64,000 nt of DNA from Flavobacterium sp. J372 (GTDB lineage: Bacteria; Bacteroidota; Bacteroidia; Flavobacteriales; Flavobacteriaceae), in contig NZ_JAJOMZ010000004.1 in assembly GCF_024699965.1 (NCBI RefSeq), positions 2,044,001 to 2,108,000 of the forward strand, read 5' to 3'. Shown here piece after piece: positions 1 through 9,700 of the stretch. A program made the position numbers and the translations under genes. Position 1 is the first letter of the stretch; every line of letters starts with the position of its first letter. Below the pieces are notes generated by a model. That model was not told where the DNA came from. It was given only the letters and a program-made list of their open reading frames with translations, and made no database searches.

Positions 1-2766
1 AAGGCTATGCTGCTGTCGCCTGTGGCTAATAACAACTTTTCAATTGACAATAAATTTGGTGATACAGATTTTTCGATTGAGTATAAAGATTTTATTCTTG
101 GCGCCAAAGAGGTAATTAAGGAAAGTAAAACCGGAGACCGTTATATAAAACTTGTAGAAGCCGGTGACGGTGGCCGCCATGAGCATTACTTAAAGGCAGG
201 ACAGGTGCAGAGCATTCATAATGTGCTTTTTGCTTTCAATAAACTGACTTCCGGCGCTATCAATATAATTGAGAAAGACGGAAGGTATTTTATACAAAGC
301 CCTTTTGATGGCGATTTTATGCGTATGGCCGACCAGATGAAAGGCAAAGTGGAGAGGGATACCGAGCAGCCGCTGATGTTCCGCTCGCTTTATAATATGG
401 CAGGCACACGCTTTGTTTTTCCTGAAGCGCCTATTACCGGTAAAATTGTATATGAATCAAACAACGATTATAAAACCAAGGAAGATGCTGCGCTTGTGGT
501 AAATGTAAAGGCAGGAAATGAGCAGCAGGAAGTTACATTGCTCGGAGGCAAGGCAAAGATGGGCGTACCGCAATCGGTTAAGGTTGGCGGATTAGAGTTT
601 ACTCTTATCTATGGCAGTAAGACTTACGAACTGCCATTTGCCATTAAGCTAAATGACTTCATAGCTGAGAAATATCCGGGTACAGAATCAAGCTATTCGT
701 CATTTGAAAGTAAAGTTACGGTTGAAGATAAGGAGCAGAACAACACCTTTCATACCCGAATTTATATGAATAACGTACTTGATTACAGGGGCTACCGTTT
801 CTTCCAGTCGGGTTTTGACCCGGATGAACTTGGTACCAACCTTTCTGTAAACCACGACTTTTGGGGCACATGGATAAGCTATATAGGTTACTTCTTATTG
901 TACATAGGGCTTATGGCAATATTATTTGATAAAAATACCCGCTTTGATGACCTCAGGAAAAAACTGGATAAAGTAAAGGCTAAGAAAGCTAAGTTAGCAG
1001 CGATTGCAGTTCTATTGTTTGGATTAAGCGCTTCTGCGCAAAATCATCAGCATAATAAACCAACTGAACAGCAAATTGACTCATTGCTTAATAAATATAA
1101 AGTAGACCAGGCACATGCAGATAAATTTGGGCGCCTAATCATTCAGGATGCCGGAGGAAGGATGAAGCCGCTTAACACCTTCTCGTCTGAACTGTTGCGC
1201 AAAGTAAGTAAAAGCGATACCTATAAAGGTTTGGACTCAGACCAGGTTTTCCTGTCTATGGCAATGATGGACCAGCTTTGGTTTAGCGTACCGATTATTC
1301 ATCTTAAAAGGGGTAACGATAGCCTGCGTATAGTGGCCGGCCTTGAAAAATCGGCCAAATATGCTGCACTATCTGATTTTTTTGACCAGCAGGGCAACTA
1401 CAAGTTGGCCGGTATACTGGAAAAAGCCTATCGGGAAAATACCCCGACTCAGTTCCAGAAAGACTATATGGATATAGGTAAGCGTATAGACCTACTTTAT
1501 TCAGCGCTTACAGGCCAAATACTTAAGATTTACCCAATACCCGGCGATGAGAATAACAAATGGCTTTCTTATCTTGAACTTACCGAAACAAAAGATTATG
1601 ACCTGCAAATGGGCAGGCGCATGCTGCCGTTATATTTTATGCAGTTAGGCAAAGCTGTTGAGAGTAAAAATTATGCTGATGCTGACAAAACTCTTGAGCA
1701 CCTTAAGACTTTCCAGCATAAATTTGGAAAAGAAGTTATTCCATCTGATGATAAAGTAGAGGCGGAAATACTGTACAACAAGTACGATATATTCAAAAAG
1801 CTGTTCAGCTGGTATCTATATGCCGGATTATTGATGTTCATTTTCGCTATAATCAATGTATTCAACTCAAAAAGATGGGTTAGTATTGGCGTCAATATCT
1901 TTAAATGGATAATATTATTGTTGTTTGTGCTGCATACTGCCGGCCTTATCGCTAGGTGGTACATCTCAGGCCACGCACCGTGGAGTAATGCCTATGAATC
2001 TGTAATATATGTAGCATGGGCTACAATGTTCTTCGGTATTGCTTTCGGGTTCGGATTTAAACTAAATATACCAAAAATTGGATTTGAAAAACCTAAATCT
2101 GACCTCACTCTCGCATCAACTGCTTTTGTCGCTGCAATGATATTGATGGTTGCCCATTGGAACTGGACAGATCCGGAAATTGGTAACCTGCAGCCTGTAC
2201 TAAATAGCTATTGGCTAATGATTCACGTAGCTGTGATTGTGGGCAGCTACGGTCCGTTTGCACTGGGAATGATACTTGGCCTGGTAGCATTGATACTCAT
2301 GCTTTTTGCCAACAGCAGAAACCGTGAACGGATGGATCTTACAATAAAGGAGCTTACATATATTAATGAAATGGCTCTTACCATTGGCCTGGTGATGCTT
2401 ACTATTGGTAATTTCCTTGGTGGGCAGTGGGCTAACGAGAGCTGGGGCCGCTACTGGGGGTGGGATCCTAAAGAAACCTGGGCATTGGTAAGTATTATGG
2501 TATATGCGTTTGTTATTCATATGCGTTTTGTGCCGGCATTGCGTGGTACCTGGATATACAATTTCTTTAGTGTCCTGGCATTTGCTTCAATACTGATGAC
2601 CTATTTCGGGGTGAACTTTTACCTTACGGGGCTGCATTCTTATGCAAGCGGAGAGGTTCGTACGCCGGCTTATTTCTTCTATATGGCCTTGGGAGTATTC
2701 ATTCTTGGGGGCTTGGCACTGATTCAGTACAGAAAGCATTTCCGTAAGGGCAGGATTACAGCATAA
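1..2766 (+). CDS. ccsBA: Cytochrome c biogenesis protein, fused ResB-CcsA (5' end outside window)
   Basis: This is the system II cytochrome c maturation factor that exports heme and attaches it to apocytochrome c at the outer face of the inner membrane. The reading frame is open from base 1, so the N-terminal ResB part is cut off by the window edge and the Met at base 7 is probably internal. The first ~300 residues are ResB-like. A soluble stretch and a ~250-residue CcsA part with several membrane helices follow. The tryptophan-rich heme-binding WWD region is visible near 2430-2490 (WGRYWGWDPKETWALV). The fused layout is usual in Bacteroidota. The gene ends 24 bases before a peroxidase gene and may be co-transcribed with it. 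The identity is firm; only the start is unknown. Confidence 0.9.
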   Translation, partial: KAMLLSPVANNNFSIDNKFGDTDFSIEYKDFILGAKEVIKESKTGDRYIKLVEAGDGGRHEHYLKAGQVQSIHNVLFAFNKLTSGAINIIEKDGRYFIQSPFDGDFMRMADQMKGKVERDTEQPLMFRSLYNMAGTRFVFPEAPITGKIVYESNNDYKTKEDAALVVNVKAGNEQQEVTLLGGKAKMGVPQSVKVGGLEFTLIYGSKTYELPFAIKLNDFIAEKYPGTESSYSSFESKVTVEDKEQNNTFHTRIYMNNVLDYRGYRFFQSGFDPDELGTNLSVNHDFWGTWISYIGYFLLYIGLMAILFDKNTRFDDLRKKLDKVKAKKAKLAAIAVLLFGLSASAQNHQHNKPTEQQIDSLLNKYKVDQAHADKFGRLIIQDAGGRMKPLNTFSSELLRKVSKSDTYKGLDSDQVFLSMAMMDQLWFSVPIIHLKRGNDSLRIVAGLEKSAKYAALSDFFDQQGNYKLAGILEKAYRENTPTQFQKDYMDIGKRIDLLYSALTGQILKIYPIPGDENNKWLSYLELTETKDYDLQMGRRMLPLYFMQLGKAVESKNYADADKTLEHLKTFQHKFGKEVIPSDDKVEAEILYNKYDIFKKLFSWYLYAGLLMFIFAIINVFNSKRWVSIGVNIFKWIILLLFVLHTAGLIARWYISGHAPWSNAYESVIYVAWATMFFGIAFGFGFKLNIPKIGFEKPKSDLTLASTAFVAAMILMVAHWNWTDPEIGNLQPVLNSYWLMIHVAVIVGSYGPFALGMILGLVALILMLFANSRNRERMDLTIKELTYINEMALTIGLVMLTIGNFLGGQWANESWGRYWGWDPKETWALVSIMVYAFVIHMRFVPALRGTWIYNFFSVLAFASILMTYFGVNFYLTGLHSYASGEVRTPAYFFYMALGVFILGGLALIQYRKHFRKGRITA

Positions 2767-2790
2767 ACAAAATTTTAATACCTTTAATGT

Positions 2791-3381
2791 ATGAAAAAGA
2801 CAGTTGCATTATTAACAGGATTATTACTTATAGGGCTAACTGCTACAGCACAGGTAAAGTCTGCCAAAGCAAAAACCCAGACATCTAAAAGCAAAAAAAT
2901 GGAAAACAATATATACCAGTTTAAGGTTACAGATCTTTACGGAAAACCTTTTGATTTTGCATCGCTTAAAGGCAAAAAGGTTATGATTGTAAACACCGCA
3001 TCAGAGTGCGGGCTTACTCCGCAATACAAAGACCTGGAGGCGCTTTACAAAAAATATAAAGATAAAGGCTTTGTAATTGTTGGCTTCCCTGCAAATAATT
3101 TTATGGAGCAGGAGCCGGGTACAAATAAAGAAATTGCGGCTTTTTGCGAGCGTAACTATGGTGTGACCTTTCCAATGATGGAAAAGATTTCTGTGAAAGG
3201 AAAAGATATAGCTCCAATATACGCTTTCCTGACGCAGAAGAGCAAAAATGGTGTATCTGACAATGAGATGCTTTGGAATTTCCAGAAATTCCTGATTGAC
3301 GAAAATGGCAGGCTCGTGAAATCTATAAACCCAAAGACATTGCCAACCGACCCTGAAATCGTAAACTGGATAAAAGAGTAA
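2791..3381 (+). CDS. Glutathione peroxidase family protein, exported
   Basis: This is a thiol peroxidase of the GPx family that reduces hydroperoxides. Bacterial members usually use thioredoxin rather than glutathione. The peroxidatic site is Cys73 in NTASECGLTPQY, and the family motifs GFPANNF and WNFQKFLID follow, with the Trp and Asn of the catalytic tetrad. Residues 1-21 (MKKTVALLTGLLLIGLTATAQ) look like a signal peptide, so the protein is probably periplasmic. An internal Met37 would give the normal cytosolic GPx length, so a cytosolic form is possible. The gene lies between ccsBA and menD with short gaps of 24 and 5 bases. Confidence 0.88.
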   Translation: MKKTVALLTGLLLIGLTATAQVKSAKAKTQTSKSKKMENNIYQFKVTDLYGKPFDFASLKGKKVMIVNTASECGLTPQYKDLEALYKKYKDKGFVIVGFPANNFMEQEPGTNKEIAAFCERNYGVTFPMMEKISVKGKDIAPIYAFLTQKSKNGVSDNEMLWNFQKFLIDENGRLVKSINPKTLPTDPEIVNWIKE

Positions 3382-3386
3382 ATTAG

Positions 3387-5042
3387 ATGCTTTATCCTAA
3401 AATACCTTTAGCGCAAAGCATTATAGAAATTTGCCGCGCTAAAGGAATTACTGACATAGTAATATCTCCCGGGTCAAGAAATGCCCCGCTTACAATCGGT
3501 TTTGTAAATAACTCCGCTTTTAAATGTTATAGCATTGCCGATGAGCGTTGTGCAGCTTTTTTTGCGGCCGGTATGGCACAGCAGCTGAAGAAGCCTGTAG
3601 CGGTGGTTTGTACCTCGGGTTCCGCTTTGCTAAATTACTATCCTGCTGTGGCTGAGGCTTTTTATAGCCAGATTCCGCTTATTGTTATATCTGCCGACAG
3701 GCCATTAAGTAAGATTGATATAGGCGACGGGCAGACTATCCGTCAGCAAAATGTATATTCAAATCATATATTATTTAGCGCCAATTTATTAGAAGATGCA
3801 TCTGTTGGGAATGATGAATTGATAAACCAGGCAATCAATACCTCTGTTTTAGAAAAAGGCCCGGTTCATATTAATGCGCCATTTGAAGAGCCTTTATATG
3901 AAACAGTTTCAGAATTATCTGTAACACTTAAAATAAATTTACTGAAGACGCAGGAAAGCACAGCTCAGGATTTAACACAATTTTCACATATTTGGAATAC
4001 TGCTAAAAAGAAGCTGATATTGATAGGAGGGAATGACCCCAATGCAATTAATATTACCCTGCTAAAAAAACTGGCTGACGATCCATCTGTTGTTGTGATG
4101 ACAGAAGTTACGAGCAACCTGCATTATGACACTTTTCTTAATAGCATCGACACCATAATTACGCCTTTCACTAAAGAAGATTTTATTGCATGGCAGCCTG
4201 AAGTTTTACTGACTTTTGGAGGAATGATTGTATCAAAAAGGGTAAAAGCCTGGCTGCGGACTTATCCTCCCAAACATCACTGGCATGTAGATTTGCTGCG
4301 GGCATATGATACGTTTGGCGTTTTGACGGAGCATTTTGAGATGGAGCCGGATGCCTTTCTTTCAGCATTTTTACAAGATGTAAAACCTGTAGAGAGCAGT
4401 TATCGTGAAAAAGCGCTCGCTACAAAAGCTTTACGGAAAGTAAAGCATAATGAATACCTGGCAAAAATCCCTTTCTCTGATTTTAAAGCATTTGAACTTA
4501 TTTTGCCTGCCTTGCCGGATGATTCACAACTGCAGATAAGCAACAGTTCGCCAATACGTTATGCGCAGCTTTTTGACGTGAACCCAACTATTGAAGTTTT
4601 CTGCAACCGCGGCACCAGTGGTATTGACGGCAGCACATCTACAGCAATAGGGGCGGCTTTAGCAAGTGGAAAACAAACGACGTTGATTACAGGCGACATC
4701 AGTTTTTTGTATGACAGCAACGCTCTGTGGAACAACTATATCCCGAAAGACTTCAGGATAATTATAATAAACAATGCCGGCGGTGGTATATTCAGGATAT
4801 TGCCGGGGCATGACGAGACGCCTGTATTCAATACCTTCTTTGAAACTATGCATAACTATACTGCAGAACATTTATCTAAAATGTTTGGCTTTGAATATGT
4901 GCCAGTAAATGATGAGGCAGGATTGAAAAATGCGCTGCCAGGATTTTTTGCAAGCTCAGCTAAGCCTAAAATACTGGAAGTGTTTACCCCAATGCGTGAA
5001 AACGATAAGATCTTATTGCAGTATTTTAAGGAGCTGGTTTAG
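3387..5042 (+). CDS. menD: 2-succinyl-5-enolpyruvyl-6-hydroxy-3-cyclohexene-1-carboxylate synthase
   Basis: This thiamine diphosphate-dependent enzyme joins isochorismate and 2-oxoglutarate in menaquinone synthesis. Its length (551 residues) is normal for MenD. The N-terminal Pyr domain has the typical DIVISPGSRNAPLT and DERCAAFFAAGMAQ motifs. The C-terminal PP domain carries the ThDP/Mg signature beginning at GDISFLYDSNALWNN. The start lies 5 bases after the peroxidase stop. Other men genes (menB, menA, menC) follow within 16 kb, so the pathway is spread over several transcription units here. The last 17 bases overlap a convergent gene on the opposite strand. Confidence 0.95.
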   Translation: MLYPKIPLAQSIIEICRAKGITDIVISPGSRNAPLTIGFVNNSAFKCYSIADERCAAFFAAGMAQQLKKPVAVVCTSGSALLNYYPAVAEAFYSQIPLIVISADRPLSKIDIGDGQTIRQQNVYSNHILFSANLLEDASVGNDELINQAINTSVLEKGPVHINAPFEEPLYETVSELSVTLKINLLKTQESTAQDLTQFSHIWNTAKKKLILIGGNDPNAINITLLKKLADDPSVVVMTEVTSNLHYDTFLNSIDTIITPFTKEDFIAWQPEVLLTFGGMIVSKRVKAWLRTYPPKHHWHVDLLRAYDTFGVLTEHFEMEPDAFLSAFLQDVKPVESSYREKALATKALRKVKHNEYLAKIPFSDFKAFELILPALPDDSQLQISNSSPIRYAQLFDVNPTIEVFCNRGTSGIDGSTSTAIGAALASGKQTTLITGDISFLYDSNALWNNYIPKDFRIIIINNAGGGIFRILPGHDETPVFNTFFETMHNYTAEHLSKMFGFEYVPVNDEAGLKNALPGFFASSAKPKILEVFTPMRENDKILLQYFKELV

Positions 5043-5541
5043 AGGCAAGCTTGTCAAGATAAAGTAGGCGGATAGCCTCAAAATAATCTGTAGAGAATGT
5101 TATACACCTTATTTGATCTATCGCAAATTCGTAATCAAATGCCTCTTCAACATTTCCTTTTGAGTCAATAAAGTCGATGATTAATTTATTTCCAATGATT
5201 TTATTAATTTTTCCATAAGATAATGCTTCATTATCTTCATCTTGAAATTCGAATAGGCCAAATTTTTGTTCTGACCATTTTAGAAATCCAATTGTATCTG
5301 TGAACTCAATCTCATCGGGAATTTGAGGTTTAACGCCTTTCAGTGTAAAAACTTTTTCCAATAGTCTTTCCTCTCCTCCGTTGATACGATTGGATATGAA
5401 TGACTTTTTATATACGGTAAAGCCATCAAGTGTATAGTCAACAGGTATATTCTTAACTAACAGCCATTCCTCATTTTCCGCAAGAATAAGCCCTGTGCGT
5501 TGTTCTTCCCATCCGTCAATATTAAATGATTCTACATTCAT
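5026..5541 (-). CDS. Hypothetical protein
   Basis: This is a 171-residue soluble protein that I do not recognise. It has no signal peptide, membrane segment or clear catalytic motif. The sequence is rich in Glu/Asp and beta-prone stretches (for example DYTLDGFTVYKKSF), and the C-terminal half resembles small cytosolic proteins of unknown function. It converges on menD with a 17-base overlap of the 3' ends. Its 5' end faces the cvfB-type gene across a 76-base AT-rich divergent gap. Codon use looks like that of its neighbours, so it is probably real. Confidence 0.7.
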   Translation of the reverse strand: MNVESFNIDGWEEQRTGLILAENEEWLLVKNIPVDYTLDGFTVYKKSFISNRINGGEERLLEKVFTLKGVKPQIPDEIEFTDTIGFLKWSEQKFGLFEFQDEDNEALSYGKINKIIGNKLIIDFIDSKGNVEEAFDYEFAIDQIRCITFSTDYFEAIRLLYLDKLASKPAP

Positions 5542-5605
5542 AATTTCAAATTTATAATTTTATTCTTGTATATCTGTAATTATCAAGTTTAAACAGTATT
5601 ATTCC

Positions 5606-5613
5606 TACCTTTG
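5606..5613 (+). promoter_or_regulatory. -7 box (TACCTTTG) of the cvfB-type gene
   Basis: This is a perfect match to the Bacteroidota -7 consensus TAnnTTTG. It ends only four bases before the ATG at 5618, so the transcript would be leaderless or nearly so. The -33 element upstream is weak. Confidence 0.5.
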
Positions 5614-5617
5614 CACT

Positions 5618-6447
5618 ATGATAAACATCGGTAAATACAATACGCTAAAAATAGTTCGCGAAACACAGGTAGGCCTTTATCTTTCTGACGGGGAGACAGA
5701 TATACTTCTGCCCAACAAATATATTCCGCGTGAATATGAAATAGGTGAGGAGCTTATTGTTTTCGTATATCTCGACCATGAAGAGCGCCCTGTCGCTACC
5801 ACGCTTGAGCCGTATATTTACCTTGATGAGTTTGCTTTACTGCGCGTAAACTATGTAAATAAATTTGGCGCATTCCTTAACTGGGGGCTTGAAAAAGACC
5901 TTTTCGTGCCATACCGCGAGCAGGCCCGGCCCATGGAAGTTGGCAAACGTTACCTTGTATTCATGTACCTCGACCATGAAACCAACAGGCTGGCAGCATC
6001 AAGCAAGCTTAACCAGTTTTTAAGCAATGATGAGCTTACGGTTGAGGAAGGGGGGAGGTTGACCTGATAGTATCTCATATAACAGATATGGGCATTAATG
6101 TTATCATAAATGAAAAGCACAAGGGCCTTATGTACAAGAATGAAGTGTATGAAGACCTGCGTACCGGCGACCGTATTAAGGGCTATATTAAAGCCATTCG
6201 ACCTGATAATAAAATTGATGTTTCTCTTCAGAAAAGCGGGTTTGAAAGAATTGAGCCAAATGCAGAAAAGATTTTGGATGAAATGCGAGCAAACCGGGGT
6301 TTCCTACGCCTTAACGACAATAGCCATCCTGAAGATATAAAGACTGTTCTTAAAATGAGCAAGAAAACTTTCAAGAAAGCTATAGGCACGCTTTACAAGC
6401 AAAAGCTTATAGAAATTAAGGAAGATGGTATTTATCTTTTAAAATAA
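5618..6447 (+). pseudogene. cvfB: CvfB-type S1 RNA-binding protein, broken by a one-base indel
   Basis: The product is a predicted RNA-binding protein with tandem S1-like domains and a C-terminal winged-helix part, homologous to the CvfB/YitL family of virulence and post-transcriptional regulators. The gene is in two frames. Residues 1-147 (5618-6067) run into a stop. The remainder, up to LYKQKLIEIKEDGIYLLK, continues in another frame through 6447. The break lies in a run of six G at 6050-6055. Adding one G restores VEEGGEVDLIVSHITDMG without any gap. Both halves are otherwise well conserved with no other lesions, so a sequencing or assembly indel is more likely than a true pseudogene. The ATG at 6088 is internal and not a real start. 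Confidence 0.85.
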
Positions 6448-6536
6448 TAAATATATTTAATCGACTTTAATTTAAGCTACAAGGTTAGATTCTTCTCTTA
6501 GCACTTTATATAATTTTCCTGAAATATATTTTATTG

Positions 6537-6572
6537 CTAAAACAGTTACGTAATATTACGAAAACGTTTTAG
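6537..6572. promoter_or_regulatory. Nested palindromes, possible operator
   Basis: CTAAAAC (6537-6543) pairs with GTTTTAG (6566-6572). They enclose two perfect palindromes, CGTAATATTACG (6549-6560) and AAAACGTTTT (6561-6570). Such layered dyad symmetry in a long leader suggests a regulator binding site or a transcript structure. The regulator is unknown. Confidence 0.4.
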
Positions 6573-6626
6573 TGCCTGATGTTTTATGTAAGAAATTTAT
6601 TTAAGTATTTAAAAATGAGGTTATTC

Positions 6627-6671
6627 AATTTGACCAAATTATTAAATAAAATTAATGAATTTGGTTAAATT
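6627..6671. repeat. 14-base inverted repeat in the leader
   Basis: AATTTGACCAAATT (6627-6640) and AATTTGGTTAAATT (6658-6671) are reverse complements except at one position, which would be a G-U pair in RNA. The loop is 17 bases. It may form a hairpin or bind a dimeric regulator. Confidence 0.45.
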
Positions 6672-6794
6672 TATATAATATATTATTTTTTAAGTTTTAA
6701 AAATGCTATTTAAATAAATATTCACTAAATTTTAAGTTAATTTTTAAAGTTAACATTAGTTTAGTAAATTTATCTACTATTTAAATATCACTTT

Positions 6795-9700
6795 ATGAAC
6801 CAAAACTACCAGTTTTTGGCCAGGGGCTCGTCAGCTCCAGCCAAAATGTGCAGGAGTGCCATAGCGCCTCCTCTCGAGCAAAGCAGTTTTAGGGAACGAA
6901 CATGGCGTTCGTGCCTAAATCTGAAAAATTATTGTACAGCGTTATTAATGCTGTTTTTTTTGCTGTTTTCATCATGGGACGCCTTTTCACAGGTAAGCAT
7001 TAATGAAACTTTTGACGGTACTACCACACCCCCTTCAGGCTGGGCATACACCAGTTTTTCAAGAACTACTACCGTGCCTTGTGCAGGTGCAGGTGCAATC
7101 AGGAAAAACCAGTGGTCGTCTTCCACAACTGGTAATGCTACTACACCTACCTGGACTTCAAACGGACAAAATGTATCAATTCAGTTTTCGTACAAACTGT
7201 TAAATTACAGCAGCTCGACTCCAACTGTTGCAATGCCAAACAGTCCGGCATGGGGGAGCATCATAACTGAATTATCAACCAACGGCGGTACAAGCTATGG
7301 TATTACTGTTGGTACAATTGATGCTACAAACCATGTTGTAAGTACGTCATGTGCTACAAAAAGCTATGTGGTACCAGGATCATCAGTTCCAGCTGCAAGC
7401 TCATTAAAAGTACGTTTCAGGCTAACATTTGCAGGTTCTACACCTGATTATTTTGTTTATCTGGATGATGTAGTTATAACACAAGTAAGCTTAAACCCAC
7501 CAAGTTGTATTACTTCGCCTACAGCACCTACAAACAATGCTACTGCTGTAACTTCACCGGTATTTACATGGCCAGCGGCCAGCGGCGCTCCAACAGGATA
7601 TAAATTTTATCTTGGCACAGATGCCCAGGCTACAAACGTACTTAACGGTACAGATGTAGCTGCCGTAACAAGTTATACTTACACGGGTGCGTTAACTCCT
7701 GCTACAGTATATTATTGGAAAGTTGTACCATATAATGCTAATGGTGATGCAACATCATGTACTGCATGGAGTTTTACTACCGGTGCTACACCCGCATGTT
7801 TAAGTACTTCAGCGCCTGCTTCAGGTACAACAACCAGCTACTCTACCCAAAGAATCACCTGGAGCGCTGTAAGTGGCGCAACCAGTTATGATGTATATTT
7901 TGGTACTACAAACCCACCTGTATTTGCAACTAATCAAACAGCATTATCTTATGCTCCGGTACTTGCTGCTAATACAACATATTACTGGCGTGTTGTGCCA
8001 AGAAACATAACTGGTGGCTCAACTGAATGTGCAATAAACACACTTTCAACAGCCAGTGCTATATATTGTGTGCCTTCAACAACAAACGGATGTACAGATG
8101 GAGACGTAATTGCCAGGGTGCAGCTTAACACACTTGACAATAATTCAGGTACAGGATGCCCAAGCGGCACATTAGGTTACTCTGATTATACTTCCAACTC
8201 ATCGCTTACCACAACACTCCAGGCCGGAGCATCATATCAATGTAAAGTATGGGCAGGGCAATATGGAGAAGGTTATGCAGCATGGATAGATTATAACGAT
8301 GATGGCACATTTGCATCAAATGAGCGTATAGGATATTCTAACGGCCAGGTTGCAGGTAGCGGCAGCGTAGGTGTTCTTGGTTCTTCCGCAACATTTACAA
8401 TATCGCTCGCATGTAACCCGCCTGTGGGTGTACACCGCATGCGTGTTAGGGCAATGTTCAACACCAATGGTATAGATGTAACGCCATGCGGCAGTAATTC
8501 TTATGGTGAAACAGAGGATTACCTTGTAACAATAACTGAGCCGGCAGCGTGCCCGCAGCCATCAAATCTGGCGGTTGGTACAATTACGGCTACTACAGCA
8601 AACCTTTCATGGGTATTGGGCTGCGCAGAAACTGCTTGGGAAGTGTTGGTTCAGCCTGCATCTTCACCTGCTCCTACTGCAGAAACCACAGGTGTTTCGG
8701 CTACAGCTGTAAACTATGTAGCTGAAGGCCTAAGTGCCGGTATTCCGTATAATTTTTATGTACGTGCAAATTGTGGCCCTGAAGATGGAGTAAGCCTTTG
8801 GTCTGGCCCTATAAGCTTTAATACACCGCCAAACCAGGCACCTGAATGTGCTACACCGTTGCTGCCGGAAAACGGGGCAACTGAAGTAGCTCTTGGTGCA
8901 AATGCATCTGTAAATATTTCATGGTCACCAAGTACAACAGGACAGGTGGCTACATCATATGATGTTTATTTTGGCCAAACTCCTACTACACTTACAAATC
9001 TGGGTAATACTACAGGTACTAACGTAAATATTACTGGCCTTGTTGCCGGCCAGACAAATTACTGGAAAGTTGTTCCTAAAAACAGTGTAGGTTCTGCCGA
9101 TATAGATAACTGTACTTTATTTAGCTTTACTACGGCTATACCGCCGGGGGATACCTGTGCTACTGCACTAAACCTTGGAGCATTGACAAGCCCGTATACA
9201 TCTACAACGGCAAACTTTACAAACCACATTAATCTTACATGTGACGCGTCTGGGGAACTTTCTCCTGATGGATATTACTATATAGATGTACCTGCAAATT
9301 ATACTTTAAATATTGCACAGACGGCCAACGGATATGACTCTGTTATCTATGTAGGCTATGGTACATGCGGTAATCTTACTTCAATCAGCTGCTTTGATGA
9401 ACCTGATACGCAGGCTACAAGCTGGATGAACTTAACCGGAGGTACTGCTCGTGTATATTGGATTCAGGATGGTTATGGTGACTCAGGCTCATTCACACTT
9501 ACATGGTCTTTGGCACCACCGCCTGATTGTTTGCCTCCAACAGCATTAGTAACTAATGTAAGCGGTACATCAGCAGATATTTCATGGACAGCTTCAGAAT
9601 CAGCCCCAACTGGCGGTTACCAGTATGAAGTTCGCAGGACCGGCGCTGTACTTAGTGGTAACACAGGACTTATTGCAAGCGGTACAACTACCGATAATTC

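Larger units (their letters stand above)
6448..6794. other. 347-base AT-rich intergenic region upstream of the surface protein
   Basis: No gene is visible here. The stretch is strongly AT-rich and holds a nested palindromic block (6537-6572) and a 14-base inverted repeat (6627-6671). The last 30 bases contain only a weak -7-like box (TAAATTTA). It probably forms the promoter and leader of the gene that starts at 6795. Confidence 0.6.

Noticed and set aside
6088..6447. Separate 119-codon gene after the cvfB fragment
   Set aside because: It continues the cvfB protein in another frame without a start region of its own; it is the second half of a broken gene.
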